A stretch of DNA of 64,000 nt from Cephalotus follicularis. Taxonomy: Eukaryota; Streptophyta; Magnoliopsida; Oxalidales; Cephalotaceae. Location of the stretch: NCBI GenBank assembly GCA_001972305.1, contig BDDD01000891.1:360791-424790 (forward strand). The letters run 5' to 3'. Both the position numbers and the translations under genes were made by a program. Under the pieces are notes generated by a model. The model was not told the origin of the DNA. It searched no databases and saw only the letters and a program-made list of their open reading frames with translations. The stretch's first letter is position 1. The number at the start of each line of letters is the position of its first letter. Below are positions 11,937-25,058 of the stretch, in pieces.

Positions 11937-12310
11937 AAGGGTGTGCTACCAAGGTGGATTTGTGGCAAATCCCCATCTCTTCACAAAAATATCAAAACTT
12001 ATTGTTGTCAAATTGTGCTATATTATTGGTAATCAGTACTTTGCCACTTGAAGGTTTGGTCATCCTTAATTTCATTAATATTTTTCTCGTTGCTGTCCGT
12101 AGGGGTGCGTAGTTGTGATAAGACAATGGCCGAGGTCATTTGTCTCTTCCCTGGTTTTCCACCCTTGGTGATTTTACCTAGGGTTCTTATTAGATTGGAG
12201 TGTCCCTGCAAGCCACGAGGAGGCTGCAGCCATATGTATTTACATATGATACACTCTTGAATCATACATTCTTAGTTCCATTCATGTTCAATTATGCATA
12301 TTCGATAACA
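11937..12310. other. unassigned repeat-like sequence
   Basis: No gene is recognisable. The stretch follows the LTR end of element E. It ends with ATAACA-ATTGGCATCTG, which vaguely resembles an LTR end followed by a degenerate primer site, but this is too weak to call. Confidence 0.25.
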
Positions 12311-14351
12311 ATTGGCATCTGCTATATGTATCATCCCAAACCGTCGACACGGATCAGTTGATCACCAAGTCAACTTAATACACATACAACGCCCTATCAC
12401 CTGAGGGGTTGGATCTCGTGCCTGAGAGGTTATGAGAATGAGATCCTTACTCCCTTCTGACAAAAGTTTTAATTCATAGGTTAATTTTCTTAGGACAATT
12501 GATGAACCACAAAGACTTGCCATGTTATGCTTGCTCCGAATGATAGAGGATGATGAATAATCTCATTACCATTTGGGTTTACCCTAAAGCTGATGTGGGC
12601 TGCGTACCAAGAGGCATGTCACTGAACCGACCCAACATATTTGAAGAGTCAACACCTATGTCAATAGGATTCCTATTGTCTTGGTAGTGTATAGTCAAAG
12701 GACTAGTTGATCATACGTGATTGGCGTTGTATCCTTAGACCTGAGCGGCTAGCATGCGTTATGTAGTAACTGCTTGGCTTTGATTTCCGCGTTCCCCAGC
12801 ACTAGCCACGTGCTGGAAAAAGGGTTATCTTTGGGCCTTGTGGAAGCTGCGTTGAGATGTATGGGCAAGTGCACAATATGGGATCATCACACCCATGTTG
12901 ATGGGTTATAGGCTCTATAACATCTATGACCATTGAAGAGTTAAAGTCTCGGTCGAGCACTTGGGAGGATGGGAACGAGAGGTTTCCTATGATGTTTCCC
13001 AATAGTCTAAATGCGTTCATAGAATTATAGTTAGCGCAATTTTATCTAGGGTTGACATTACTCAAAACCCTAGACTGCGATCAGAGCTGAAGATGATGAG
13101 GGATACATGACACATAAACCGATGACAATGATAAAACACTAAGGAACAGGTTAACAAATGATATACATGGTGTACACAGATCCGGGGGTGATTTGGAGAT
13201 CACACCGGGGCTATGGGATAGTTAAGGGCTATAAGGATAGTCATACCAGAATCATGGGATTTCTGGGAAACTTATCATTGTACCGGAATTCCACCAGGCT
13301 TTCGAGTCCCACCTGATTTTGGAACAGGTTGATATGTCGGGAGACATGTCATTTAGTGAGAGGATGGCATCTAAGAGAGATGTTACTTTTCTAGTGAGCA
13401 TTTTATTTGCTGAACATATCATTTCATTGAAATGAGTTCAAGCATCACCACAATGAAATGTTCTGTACAAAAGGTTGTTTGTCTCCATTAGCAAGTGCAT
13501 TTGAGCATTTGTTTGGGGAGAGAGCTTATGGTCTTATAGCATATTGGGCTAGGGATTCACCATCCAAATTGGGCAGAACTTATGCCTTAAAATGGCTTTG
13601 TTCATAGTTGTCCCAATGTGTTTACATAATGGCCCAAATGTAAATATGCATAGCCCACCTTTGTGGACTTTTCAAAGGTGTGTTTAACACACTTTTGGGC
13701 TGGATTTTTTGGATTCATTCAGCCTTCTATTTGTCTAGCCATGGGGTGAAAAATGGGAGAGAAAAACGAGTTGAATGATGGGCTTGAACGACAAGCAAAA
13801 AGAGTTGAAAAGTCATATAAGTTAAAAGGATATTTTAACAAATGACTTAACACACATCACTCTTAATTCTCTCACCTTTCACCCGTATGTGCTCTCTCCT
13901 TTCTCTTCCTTCTCGTACCGTGTTCTTCTCCTCTTTTAGAGAAAAACTAAAGAGCTTTGTGCTCTTCAAAAGAGGAGAACAAATCAACCTCCTTTTACCC
14001 TCCAATCTCACAATAGGTGGAGATAGTTTGCACCATGCATCTTATCTTTATCTATGGTGAGTTTTAGTTTAGGAATTAAACTAAACATTTCTATCCAATT
14101 TGCTGACGTCCATGATTAGTGATCCTACGACTGCGAATATTTAAGAATATAGCTTACCGAGGTTCTAAGTCTCAGACCAAACATCTCATCAATGGTCTTA
14201 GTCCTCTATCTCTATTCTATGGACATTCATCAATACATTAATGTATATAGATGAACCATTGCAAGTTAAGTATTAGAGATTGAATAAGATTGTCATTAAG
14301 AATATGCACTTTACGGTAAACGCAATTGGCTTATAGGGAATATCTCCAACA
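12311..14351 (-). repeat. probable degenerate Ty1/copia-type LTR
   Basis: The plus-strand right end is TATCTCCAACA. On the minus strand this reads TGTTGGAGATATTCCC, a start typical of BARE/Tork-type copia LTRs. The minus strand downstream keeps the style of such LTRs, including CTAAGACCATTGATGAG near 14190-14210. No coding sequence is seen in the 2 kb. The left boundary and the orientation are uncertain. Confidence 0.35.
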
Positions 14352-14355
14352 ATAT

Positions 14356-14722
14356 TGTAATACCTCGTGACCTATTTTGAAATATAAGTATGAAGTAGGC
14401 ATTTTTCATACTTTTAACGTCAGACCAAACCAGAGCGGAGTAGAGTAGACCAGGCTTGGATGGAGCATACCTGGTCTAGGTTAGGCGGACTTGGTTGAGA
14501 ACATTCAGGAGCAGACCTGGTTCTTGAGGTGCAGATCTGCTCAATGCCTTTCTTTAGCACACTTCATATGTGCAGAACAGACTAAATATGTGCCGAGCAA
14601 ACCAGGAAGCAAGTCGATGGTAAGTCTGCTCTGGAGCGTGTTAGTGGACCATGCGGGAAAGAAATGTTTATATGGATTTACACCTTCTTAAGGCCCAATA
14701 CTTTGGCCCAATGACTTTCATA
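14356..14722 (+). repeat. partial gypsy-type LTR flanking the CACTA element
   Basis: The segment starts TGTAATACCTCGTGACC, the usual form of a gypsy LTR start in this window. It carries GAGCAGACCTGG and GTGCCGAGCA words akin to those in the LTR of element E. It runs into the left end of the CACTA element, so the CACTA element may have inserted into this LTR. The continuation on the far side (from 32472) cannot be matched with certainty. Confidence 0.45.
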
Positions 14723-14960
14723 AGACAATAGAAACAAGGGATTTAGCGACCACCTTTTTAGGCGACCGCTTTCCCGACCGCCTATAGCGGTCGGTAAAGG
14801 TCCTCAGCTGAAATCATGTGGTTTTCCCATCGGCAACCGCAGTATGTTGGAATTACTGACCACCCAAGCGGTCGCTAAATACATTGTTACAAATATTATT
14901 ATTTATTTCATTTTAGCAACCACTAATTAGGTTTTACCGACCGCTATGGCGATCGGTATT
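14723..14960. repeat. CACTA left terminal and subterminal repeats
   Basis: Short words TTTAGCGACC, GACCGCTTT, AGCGGTCGGTAA and AGCGGTCGCTAAA occur in both orientations, making small palindromes. In CACTA elements such subterminal arrays are binding sites for the TNPA-type protein. This array is much shorter than the right-hand one. Confidence 0.8.
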
Positions 14961-15854
14961 TGTCATTATTTTGAATTTAAGCAGATTGCTTTTACGGTTC
15001 CTTTTTTTTTTTTTTGCATCTTCATCGCTCTCTGTTATTCAACTCTCTCTGTTGTCAAGTCCAAATCAATCGCTCCAAGCTCAAAGCTCCAAATTCACCA
15101 ACTGTTTCTGTCCAGATCCTCTCGATCACTCCAAGCTACAAACCGACAAATGGTTGCTTCCAGATCCGATTTCAGGTACCATTTTCACACTCTTTTTATG
15201 GTTTCTGAAAGTAAGAAAAATCAGTTATTTGAACAAATATTGGTTTGGTCAACTGGACAGTCTCTCACCACCCTCTGTCATTCAGAAGGGTTTGTAGTCT
15301 TTCTCGGTTTCTTTACTAGAAACTGTTGCTGCAGTGCCCATGGGTATGGCAGCTTGCCGTTGCCTTGAATGCTTTTTAGCCTGCTTTTGTTTTAGTGTAT
15401 TTGGTTCTATCGATTTTTTTTAGTGTATTTGTTATGTGAACCTTGAATTCCTCTTGTTTTGTGGCTTTCATTTTCTATCAATAGTGTCTCTTTTTGGTAA
15501 TCTCTTGTTGGGATCCATGTGCTGTCTGTGTCTTTCTAATTGCCTTTCACGCATGAGACTATAGTAGTAGGTCTTCGTTGCTATTGGTTCTTGTCTGATC
15601 GGATCTGGCACCGGCTTATGTCCGATCTGCTGCATTTCAGAGATGTTGGAGTCTTATGCCGTTGTTCATGAGGTCTGGGTATTTTGGATTTCTTGTTGAT
15701 GCGAGCTCCCTTTCTTCTAAATGTACTTTAATGGAGTTCTATTTTGGAGGACGTTGGTGAGGTTTTTGGAGTTGATCATGTGCATTTAGGTGCATATTCT
15801 ATCGTGTCTTCTTAATAATTGACCATTTAGTTGTCATGAGAGAGACTATGTTAT

Positions 15855-15990
15855 CAGAGAGTCGACTACAAGTTTAAGTAGTCAACTACCAAGAGGGAAA
15901 GTAGTCGACTATCACTTTAAGATAGTTGACTACCAATGTCGGGTTTCAATTAATATAGGAATAGTCTACTACCAGACTTGATAGTTGGAA
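15855..15990. repeat. TAGTCGACTA palindrome cluster
   Basis: Five or more spaced copies of AGTCGACTA(C), AGTCAACTACC or AGTTGACTACC lie in about 135 bp. The core TAGTCGACTA is a perfect palindrome. The same core recurs in several LTR families elsewhere in the window. Confidence 0.75.
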
Positions 15991-16528
15991 ACTTACACCT
16001 TGTATTCCCCTCTAACTAGTTTTACTTGTTCGTCTTGTTGTTTCTTGTTTGTGGACTGTTTATACTTTGTCATGTATGAGGAGAGACACGTTTGTGTCAT
16101 ATTTTTGTTAATATATTCAATTTTTTTCTTTCTTATACATACATGTTTGTACGTTTTCTTGCTTGAATCTTATCCGTCTTGTATCATAGAATTCCCTTCC
16201 ATGGGTGACAGAATTATACATAGGTGTCAGGAGTTGACTATACATTTATATCATTACCTGGCCACATATTGGCAACATTTGCTCGATCTATCCGTTAATT
16301 GGCTGGAGAGTGCTTCGGAAAACGATGGTCTTCACAAGGGCAGGAGGTGACCATAAGTGACATAAGTTGGTCTTCAAACAACTTATATACTCGACCTTTC
16401 AAGGAATTCTTGTGTGATTATACTTGGCATGCTCACAACAAGAAAAACGAACAACCGCGAGTGCAAATGACGAGAGTATTTGAATCCCCTCATCGTTGAG
16501 CAGTTATTTTTTTTTTTTAAAAGGCACA

Positions 16529-16545
16529 CACTACTAGAAAAATCT
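16529..16545 (+). other. isolated CACTA-type terminus
   Basis: CACTACTAGAAAAATCT is a near-perfect CACTA terminal sequence, better preserved than the element's own ends. I found no matching TTTTTCTAGTAGTG end in the window. It may be the relic of a second, nested CACTA element or an internal duplication of the terminus. Confidence 0.5.
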
Positions 16546-16696
16546 TGTTTGGTGGTTTCCATGATACGGCGGAGGACTCTTTGTCTACTAATATGAGAAT
16601 CATGTTTTTCAATAATGAGTATGTTACTGTTGCTTAACCATAATGTGCTTGTTATTTGCTTATCTGGATCATTAGTGGTATTAATTATTGTCTAAT

Positions 16697-16740
16697 GGGT
16701 TTGGTGACATATTAAAGTCCTTGGTGAGAATTTCAATCAT
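16697..16740 (+). repeat. 43-bp dispersed duplication, copy 1
   Basis: A segment containing GGGTTTGGTGACATATTAAA and continuing to GAGAATTTCAA recurs at 17091-17134 without visible mismatch across about 43 bp. The surroundings are unrelated, so this is a short, fairly recent copy event. Confidence 0.8.
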
Positions 16741-17090
16741 ATGATTTAATTTTCTAAAGTTGATGACCTTACTCAAATAATAAAATGGATCAAATATGTT
16801 TATACCTCCGCTATTAGATCACATATTATTTCTGCAATCGTATATAGTTAACGATATTGCTCAAATAATGAAATTAATAAAACTTACGTGGATTAGCACT
16901 TGGAACAAAATAAAAAATTTAAACAAAGGCTTGCACTTAATTACTAGTTTTGATTAATCTAAAACATCCAATGAATGAATAATTTGACTCCTAAATTGGT
17001 TAATTATCAATTAACTTATATATGATGTTTCATTAGCCTTCTCCCATTTTCTAGTTAGTGATGTATATTTTGTTTCCCAGTTGTATATGA

Positions 17091-17134
17091 TGGGTTTGGT
17101 GACATATTAAAGTCCTTGGTGAGAATTTCAAACC
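17091..17134 (+). repeat. 43-bp dispersed duplication, copy 2
   Basis: This is the second copy of the segment at 16697-16740, 394 bp downstream in the same orientation. Confidence 0.8.
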
Positions 17135-17854
17135 TAATAAGATATTGACTTGACTGAGGATTGAGCCCATACAGATAGATATATATGCATATATTTAAAC
17201 TAAGGAATTGAGTTTTGAACCGAAAAATTGCTTTCACGGGTTTTGCTAATTTTGGGGGAGTCTTAATTATAGACGAACCCTACAAGTTTTTTCGTAAAAA
17301 ATTAAGAGATAAAATTATTTTCAAAACTTACTGGTAAATATGTAAAACCATATAAAATTCTATAGTTTTATTAACAATAACATAATCTTGTCATTACTAT
17401 ATATGAAGCAAAAAGGGGGAGTTTGATGTCCTTTTTGAACTCCTCAAAAAACCAAATTATATTCTTCATTTTTCATGTTAAGCCTTTAATTTTGAAAAAT
17501 GTTAATAATTAATTCAACAATTTGTAAAGGACAATATAGTAATTATATATTTAAAACCTAAAAAGACTCTCATGTAATGACATTTTGTGATATAGAACTC
17601 CTCCTTTGTTTTAAATACTGAACATAACTCATTATTTGTTTGAAAAAGTACCTACGGTTCTTCTATTGCTAATGGCATTTCAAAAGAAAAAAAAAGAAAG
17701 GGAGAAAGAAATCAAAAGGAAAACATAAATATTCATTGTCCATTTGGTATAATAGATGTAATAATATACAGAACATGTCACGAATGTAAGTTGCCTACTT
17801 GTGTCTGAATCTACTCTAGTTTTTGTCACATGTCCAATGACACGCATAGGGAAT

Positions 17855-20800
17855 ATGTCAGGCGATCGGAGTTGGATGCGGAGACGGGTTTTGAATCACA
17901 GACTGAATCCTAAATTTGTAGATGGTGTGAACGAGTTTATACAATTTGCCTTTGCAAATGAGCAGTTTGTTTACGAGGGCAAAATAAAATGCCCTTGCAA
18001 CAAATGCAAGCTATTGAAGTTTGGGACTAAGGAAGAAGCTAAGTACCATATGTCCAGTAAAGGGTTTACCCTTGAATATACAAGGTGGAACCAACATGGA
18101 GAAATGTCTCAAAATCATAGAGTAAATAGAAACGTCATGTATGAAAAGGCTGGTCTGAGTAATCCTTGGAGGGATTTTGTTACCGATGCAAGTATGATCT
18201 TAATCAAGAGGATACAATGCCTAAAGATCCTAATCCTGCTACACAGAAATTTTATAGTCTTCTGCGGGAAACAGATGAGCCATTAATTGGTGGTAGTGAA
18301 AAAATGACTAAGTTATCCACGATGATTCGAATAGTGAATTTAAAGTCCAGATTTATGATTCTAGAGGCAGGAACAACAGAGATTTTATGAATAGTGAATA
18401 GTGTCTTACCAGAGGGTACGATGCTTCCCAAAAATTATTACCATTTGAAGCAACATATGAAGGCCTTGGGATTAGGTTATGAAAAAATTGATGCATGTTT
18501 GAATGATTGTGTGTTGTATTACGGGGAGCGCAGGTCATTGCATGAATGTCCAACATGTAACCCTACAAGGTGTTGCGTAATTTTCCTCTTACACCGAGAT
18601 TACAGAGACTGTTTTACTCAAACAAAACTGCTGAATATATGCGATGGCATGCAAGTAGAGTCCATAATGAGATGGAGGAGGAACCTGTGATGGTACACCC
18701 TACTGACGGTGTAGCTTGGAAACACTTTGATCGTACCTTTCCAGAATTTGCTGCGGAAGTTGGGAATGTCAGACTGGGTTTGGCTACAGATGGGTTTAGT
18801 CCATTTGGGGTTAGCAGTAAGACCTACTCTTGTTGGCCAGTCTTTGTTTTTCCGTACAATATCCCGCCTTGGATGTGTATGACAAAACCTTTCATGTTTT
18901 TGACATTGATCATAGAGGGCCCAAGAGGCCCTGGGAAGGATATTGATGTGTATTTACGGACACTCATTGATGAGTTACAGATGTTATGGGAAAATGGGGT
19001 TGAGACCTATGATGCATCACGTAAGGAAAACTTTAATATGAAGGCAGCATTACTATGGACAATTAACGACTTCCCGGCATACGGGATGTTGTATGGATGG
19101 AGCACACATGGTGGTTTTGCTTGCCCTTGTTGCATGCAAGGCACGAAGGGTTTTTGGTTGACTAATGGTGGAAAACATTCATGGTTTGACTGTCATCATA
19201 AGTTCTTGCCTCTAGATCATCCATTCAGGGGTGACAAGAAAGGGTTCATGAAGGGGAGACGTGAAAGAAATTTTGGTGTGGAACGGTTGCAAAGTGATCA
19301 AATTGCATCTCAATTGTCACAGTTTCATCAAGTTCAATTTGTCAAAGGTGTAGATTCGCAGATGTTACCTGGATATGGAACTCATCACAACTAGACAAAA
19401 CTCAGTATATTTTTTAAGCTTCCATATTGGAGTGCGTTACTTATCCGTCACAAATTGGATGTCATGCACATGGAGAAAAATGTCTTCGACAATTTGTTCA
19501 ACACAATCATGGATGTGCCGTCAAAAACAAAAGACAATTTGAAATCTCGTGCAGACCTACTACAATTGGACATTAGACGTGATTTACACCCCGTTACCAT
19601 GGGTGACATGCTGAGAGTGCCTAAAGCTAAGTGTTGTTGAACAAGACAAGAGATTAAAAAAGTATGTGAGTGGATGGTAGAGATCAAGTTCCCTGATGGC
19701 TATGTTTCAAACATTTCACGGTGTGTCAATGCTTCTAGCTGTAAAATATCGGGTTTCAAGAGTCATGATTGTCATGTCTTAATGCAAAGGTTGTTACGTG
19801 CAGCTTTCTGTGAGTTTTTACCTCAACATATTTCTCAAGTTATGGCTAAAGCCATTCGATTTTTTCGGCGTATATGTTCAACCACAATAAGGGAATCAAA
19901 TATGACTACGCTGCAGAATGATATTGTCCAAACAGTTTGTAAGCTGGAGAAGATATTCCCCCCATCTTTTTTTTATTCTATGGAACATCTTCTCATACAC
20001 TTGCCATACGAAGTAATACTTTGTGGACCTGTACAACATGTATGGATGTATCCCATTGAAAGGTACAAATTTATTTACGCTATCATTTTTGAACCATTAA
20101 TTTTACTTTAATATATATTTGTAGTATATTGCAAGCTTAAATATATGAACTTTCTTTTTAATTAATCCTACAGAATTGCATGACCTAAAGAAAAAGGTAA
20201 CGAACAAAGCTCGAGTCGAAGGATCAATAGTAGAAGCATACCTCATTGAGTAACTTACGACATTTTCCGCACATTTCTTTGACCACGACACCCCATCGAA
20301 GTTAAATCGAATTGTGCGGAACTTTGATGGGGATGAAATTCTGTCACATGGGAGATTGGCTATATTTTGTCATCCAGGTACTCCACTTGGAGATATGTCA
20401 CAAGATTATATGAGTCACATGGACTACAAAGTTGCTTACTTGTACATACTTCTAAATTGCGAAGAAGCTGGACAATTCGTTATGTAAGTATCTTAGCCCA
20501 CTATGATAAGTTTTTATTTTTTATCCTATTAACTGTATAATGCCATGTAGTGAATACGAAGAAAGTCTACAGGATTTGAATCCATACATCACAAATGAAG
20601 AAATTGAAAGAGAGAAAGAGAAAGACTTTGTAGGGTGGTCTCAATCACGAGTAAGTATCCAGCTAGCATTGAGTGGACATTATTTTTGTCAACTAGAAAT
20701 GTTTCAAGCATTTTGATCCAAATATAATCATGAATTCGCCTTTTTCCTAGGTTAGCAGTGATATGACTGTGGATCGACGGTTATGACAACTAGCCTTGGG

Positions 20801-21557
20801 ACCATATACATCAATTTGTAGTTGGTCTTGCTATATGTGTAACGGATTTAAATTTCAGACTAGGTTTGCGTCTGATCACCAAGTAACCCAAAATTGTGGG
20901 GTGATGATCAAGGGAAGCATATGGGATGAAAGTTGTACTATTGACTACTACGGTTTTTTGGTTGATGCTATTCGACTCGAATTCCATGGCAATAATAATC
21001 GTCTTGTTTTGTTTCGATGTGATTGGATTGACCCTACAGAAAGAGGTACATGGGTGGATGAGTTTGGTATTGTTCGTGTCAATCCCTCACGGAAGCTTAA
21101 GACATGCGTGCCGTTTGTGTTCGCAAGTCAAGCTATGCAGGTCTTCTATGTCCCTGGCGTAACAAACAAAATGAAATACAAGAATTGGCTTACGGTGGTC
21201 ACGACTAAAGCTAGGAGCATTTACAATGTTAAGGAATATGTTGCAGCTAATGATACCACCCCTGGACTAAATGAGGTGTTACAAGAAAATGATATCACGC
21301 GTGCACGATTACAGGATATTGGTCCTAATGATGATGAAGGTTCTCTTTGTAGAGATGGGGATGAGGAGATAGTTTCCCTACCTCCAACCAGTGCTTTCCA
21401 ACTACATGATCTTGAGTCTGGTGAAGAAGGAGATGCAGACGAAGATCTTCTTGATGACAATGACTCAGAGACTGAGGATGAGGATGAGGAGGGCATGGAA
21501 TTTAATTTGTCTGATGGATATGATAATGAGAACATGAGTGATGATGATGATCTGTGA
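17855..21557 (+). pseudogene. CACTA tnp2-like transposase (TNPD), frameshifted
   Basis: Domains follow the usual order. A transposase-associated N-terminal domain (GDRSWM, then the zinc-like CPCNKCK) lies at 17855-18160. The tnp2 catalytic region (about 18210-19650) contains LGLATDGFSPFG and WTINDFPAYG with two acidic residues and DVMHMEKNVFDN with the probable glutamate. A DUF4218-like domain (GFKSHDCHVLMQRLL, PIERYKF) lies at 19674-20065, and a DUF4216-like domain (NGFKFQTR, LFRCDWIDPTERGT, PFVFASQAMQVFYV) at about 20750-21220. An acidic tail ends at 21557. I chose the ATG at 17855 because the family domain begins at DRSWM. Frame changes near 18170, 18390, 18560 and 19390, with stops near 18388 and 20252, show that it is dead. 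Intron-like gaps separate the later domains. Confidence 0.85.
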
Positions 21558-21751
21558 TTTATTTTGTCATGTTAATTTGGAATTTTTGTTTTCGTTATTA
21601 TAATTATGAATAATAAATATGTATTCGTTAGCTGGTAGCGAATGCGTAATTTTAAATTGGTAAATTACGTAATTCTATTTTGTAGATATTTGGTATGACG
21701 TTTCTATCACTTGTCATTTTATATCAACAATTACAGATATTTTACATAGAC
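21558..21751 (+). other. short spacer between CACTA genes
   Basis: AT-rich, about 190 bp, between the tnp2-like stop and the TNPA-like start. No conserved promoter motif is obvious. Confidence 0.4.
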
Positions 21752-23950
21752 ATGGCTCGTGGAAAACGATCTGATCGTTCTACATCTATGAGTGGACGTG
21801 GTAGAGGTATGTATTCAAAAGCTGATGATAGGGAGTGTGGCTTCACAGGCACCACCAGTGGTACGTATGTTGTTGAATTCTTTTCTTTAATACAAAATTA
21901 ATGACTCATCTTTATAAGTTTACATATATGAATTATGTTCGTATTCTTTGTTAATCCACATGGTTTATGATGTTATATAGGTCCTAATCCATATGGTGTT
22001 CCGACCCAGATGGCGGGGTCCTCCACTCATGCATCCAGTTCATGCAAAGTTTTGGGCAGGGACCATCCCTCCACATCCACTGTCGGTGGTATGTTATTTT
22101 CCTTCAATATAAAATGAAAACTTGTTAAACTTATGAATATAATGGCTATATAAATCTTTTCAATCACTTCACTAGGTTCACAACATCTTGTAGGTTCTCG
22201 GTCCTGTACTAGAGGACCCAATGTAGGTATTGATCTTTCGGCACAACCGGAGGATCGGGTGTATGTATCGATCATTAGAGAGAGGTAGCGATACATATGG
22301 ATTTAAAATTATTCAAACTACAATGCATCTTATGTGTATATAATCACCATAGTTTTTTAATTTGTTTTTGCAGTGACTTTCCAGTCCCTGAAGTTAAATC
22401 CAAGATCGGCGCGTTGTTTAGAAGTAGGTTGTTACAACCCTGGCACAAACACAGTTTGTGGCCTAAGGAAGAGCGTGATCAGATGTGGGATAAGCTATGC
22501 GTAAGTCAATTGTTTAACATTTCATTTTGTCACGTTGTATATATGTATTATTCAATCGTTTGTCCCGCTTTCATAATTTGCTAACAACTTTAAATAATTT
22601 TGTATTTGTAGGAGTTTTTTTATTTTGATTCGCAAGGCAAAGCTCAAGTCATGTTTGACCAGTACTGCGAGATTAATTACAAAACTGGATGTGTGATTTC
22701 AGGAATGACTCGAAGGAGCTTGCAAAAGTAAAGGACCTCGCGGAGGCTTGCAGGCAGTTGCCCCCAAGAACCATTCCCCCACCAGTTTGGGAGCAACTGA
22801 TGGATATATGGTTGGATCCTAGTTGGCAGGTTACCTTTTCAAGGCATAAGAACAATAGGTCTAGTAAAAATCATCTTCCCTACACTGGAGGAACTCGCAG
22901 TATGAGCCAATAGCTAAAGGATGCGATACGTAATCGAGAACTTAATCTTTATTAACCATTTATTTCTTAATTCTTATCCATTAACTTGTATTTTTATTTT
23001 TATTTTTTGTATTTAGGAGAAAAATAATGAAGACATGGAAAATGTTTTTAGTAAATTGCACACTCCCAAAGGTGCTACTGCACCTCGTGAAGAAGTTGCT
23101 GCTTGCTTTGTAAGTTATACTTTCAGTGAATTTAGTATCAAGTGAATATGATTTTATTTGTGATGCAAATCTTGAGGAATAACATACATAATTTTTTTTA
23201 TTGTTTCTATGCAGAATACGTACAAAAAGTTGAAGGCCGAGGCTTCAATGAGAGGAGAAGGAGAAGGGGGGCGGGGGCATCATCACAACCACCTGGGAAG
23301 GTGGTTGACTTGGACATGTGGTTGGAGATAGTGGGAAAGGCGAAGAAGGGATTAATCCGTGGCCTTGGAAATTTTATGAATGCTAAAAAGGCAAAGCAGA
23401 AGTATCAATCGAGCTCATCATCATGTAGTGATCATCATATAGACAGCGTAGCTTCAGGTCATGGTGGTCATGTTCCTACTCCTAGTGTGCCTGATGCGAG
23501 CGTGGAGGAGGTGGTTCAACGACATATTGGAGGACTGCCTGAGGACCTTATGGCAGCATGAGCACACAGATGGCTGCCCAACTTGCAACTATTTAGGACA
23601 TGTTTGCGACTCATATGAGAGGGTCACATCCTGGAGCATCACAGAATACCCCAAATGCGACTACACACTTTGATCCTTGTGTTGGTCCTCACCCAGCTGC
23701 TTGTCCTGTTGTTTCATCATCACAGCAGACTGCATATGGTCCTCCATTCGCTCCTCCACATCGGGTTACTCACCCAGCAGCTTCTCCAGTGCAATTTGGT
23801 CTGCCTACCCCTTCTCGGCAGCGTGCTTATCATGACCCGCCTTCTCCGTACCCAGATTTGCATATGCATCGGTCACAACATGATGATGATGATAACGAGG
23901 ATGATGAGGAGGAGGATCACGATGATGCGCGCTATTATGATGATGATTAG
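21752..23950 (+). pseudogene. CACTA TNPA-like protein (plant transposase Ptta/En/Spm family), interrupted
   Basis: In En/Spm the TNPA-type protein binds subterminal repeats and helps excision. The gene is read from the ATG at 21752 (MARGKRSDRS). It appears split into about seven exons by GT-AG introns: donor after 21861, acceptor before about 21981, then further exons near 22375-22500, 22612-22900, 23017-23109 and 23214-23950. The family core is visible as WPKEERDQMWDKL, RQLPPRTIPPPVWEQL, SKNHLPYTGGTRSM and PREEVAACF. A frameshift near 23560 (DLMAA then a new frame) and a TAG near 23595 break the last exon. The C-terminus is rich in proline, histidine and aspartate, ending in an acidic run. 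Exon borders are inferred by eye. Confidence 0.7.
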
Positions 23951-24205
23951 ATGTGAGTGGTGTCAAAGTTTGTTTCGGTACTAGGTTGAAATATTTGCAT
24001 ATATATTGGCATTTAGGTTGGGTTTTGATGATATTCATCGATCACAGGTTTTGTTTATACGACCTTCTTGACTGCTAAGGGAAACAATCAGAGAAACAAC
24101 CTTTTTGTTTTGAGGGGTTTTAAAAGATTTTATTTTGAATCAATATTGATGATTTTTTCCATATGAGTTTTCTGATACAAGTTTTTGAACTTTTTAGGTT
24201 ATGTG
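23951..24205 (+). other. spacer before the captured E2 gene
   Basis: No coding sequence is seen. The segment ends with a T-rich stretch and an AG (TTTTTAG at 24191-24197) just before the E2 start. This looks like a 3' splice site of an intron in a 5' leader. Confidence 0.35.
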
Positions 24206-25058
24206 ATGGCTTCCAAACAAATCAGCAGTGAGTTGAAGGACTTGCAGAAGGGTCCTCATGCTTCCTGCAGTGCTTGTTTGTTTTTTATCATCTTATTCAC
24301 TTCCACTTCTAGATTTAGTAAATGATATGGGCGTGAACGACCGCTTAGATCAATTTTGTTGTTTTTGAGGATGATATATATGTAGCATATGTTGACAAAA
24401 TGTTAGGTATTAGCTATTAGTATAGAGATAACACCATAAGAAAACACATGATGAGACTACTTGAAGATAATACTGAGAAAACATTTGGGCCATCCAGCTT
24501 ATAGATATTGGTTTAAATGCATGATTGAGGGGTTTTGTTTCTTGGACAGCTGGTGTGTAACTGTGTCAAGTGTCCACCTTCGTGTTTGAGAAACTGATTA
24601 GATAGAGCGAAACTACAAAAAATAGCATTTTCTACTTTTTGAATTTTTCTATTCTCATGATATTGCGTTAGATTTTAGATAATTTGTGGTTCTGAGGGTT
24701 AATCAAGCTGTTGGGTTAAATCCCATAACAGTCCTGACCATCTTGACACTTGAGTGCAATTGATATTGGTAGGTGTTGGTATCAATTGATGATTCGTTGT
24801 CAATTCACTTCGACCTACATTGTTCTGTTTAATTTGTGAGGTACGAAATTGTGACGATTGCATAATTTCAGAATCAATCTGGAACAATTGCAAAGAAGCT
24901 GATGAAGGGGACATACTAATAGCTGTTTCATAGATCGTGGAGGTTGACTGTTGTAACACCCGTGTTCCAGTTAGAAAAGAACAGTGGTCGTAGCATATGT
25001 TTTTAGATTTTTGGGGAGAGAGATTCGTATACGAATTACAGAAATGCGTTTAGTGCAA

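Larger units (their letters stand above)
14961..17800 (+). other. CACTA 5' non-coding region
   Basis: A pyrimidine-rich leader near 15001-15175 ends GATTTCAG-GTACC, which resembles a transcribed leader exon with a splice donor. It may be the untranslated first exon of the transposase gene, with a long intron up to about 17.8 kb, or a captured gene leader. Open frames at 14946-15368 and 15985-16350 have no recognisable protein character. Other contents are the AGTCGACTA cluster (15855-15990), a CACTA-end-like word at 16529 and a 43-bp duplication, annotated separately. The rest is AT-rich. Confidence 0.4.

Noticed and set aside
14352..14356. ATATT as target duplication of a copia element ending at 14351
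   Set aside because: An ATATT occurs near 12298, but the sequence after it does not start with TG, so the left boundary is unsupported.
14946..15368. 140-codon open frame as a gene
   Set aside because: Pyrimidine-rich leader-like sequence, overlapping open frames in three phases, a splice-donor-like site within, and no protein character.
23805..24038. Histidine-rich minus-strand open frame
   Set aside because: It is the antisense of the GAT-rich acidic tail of the TNPA-like gene.
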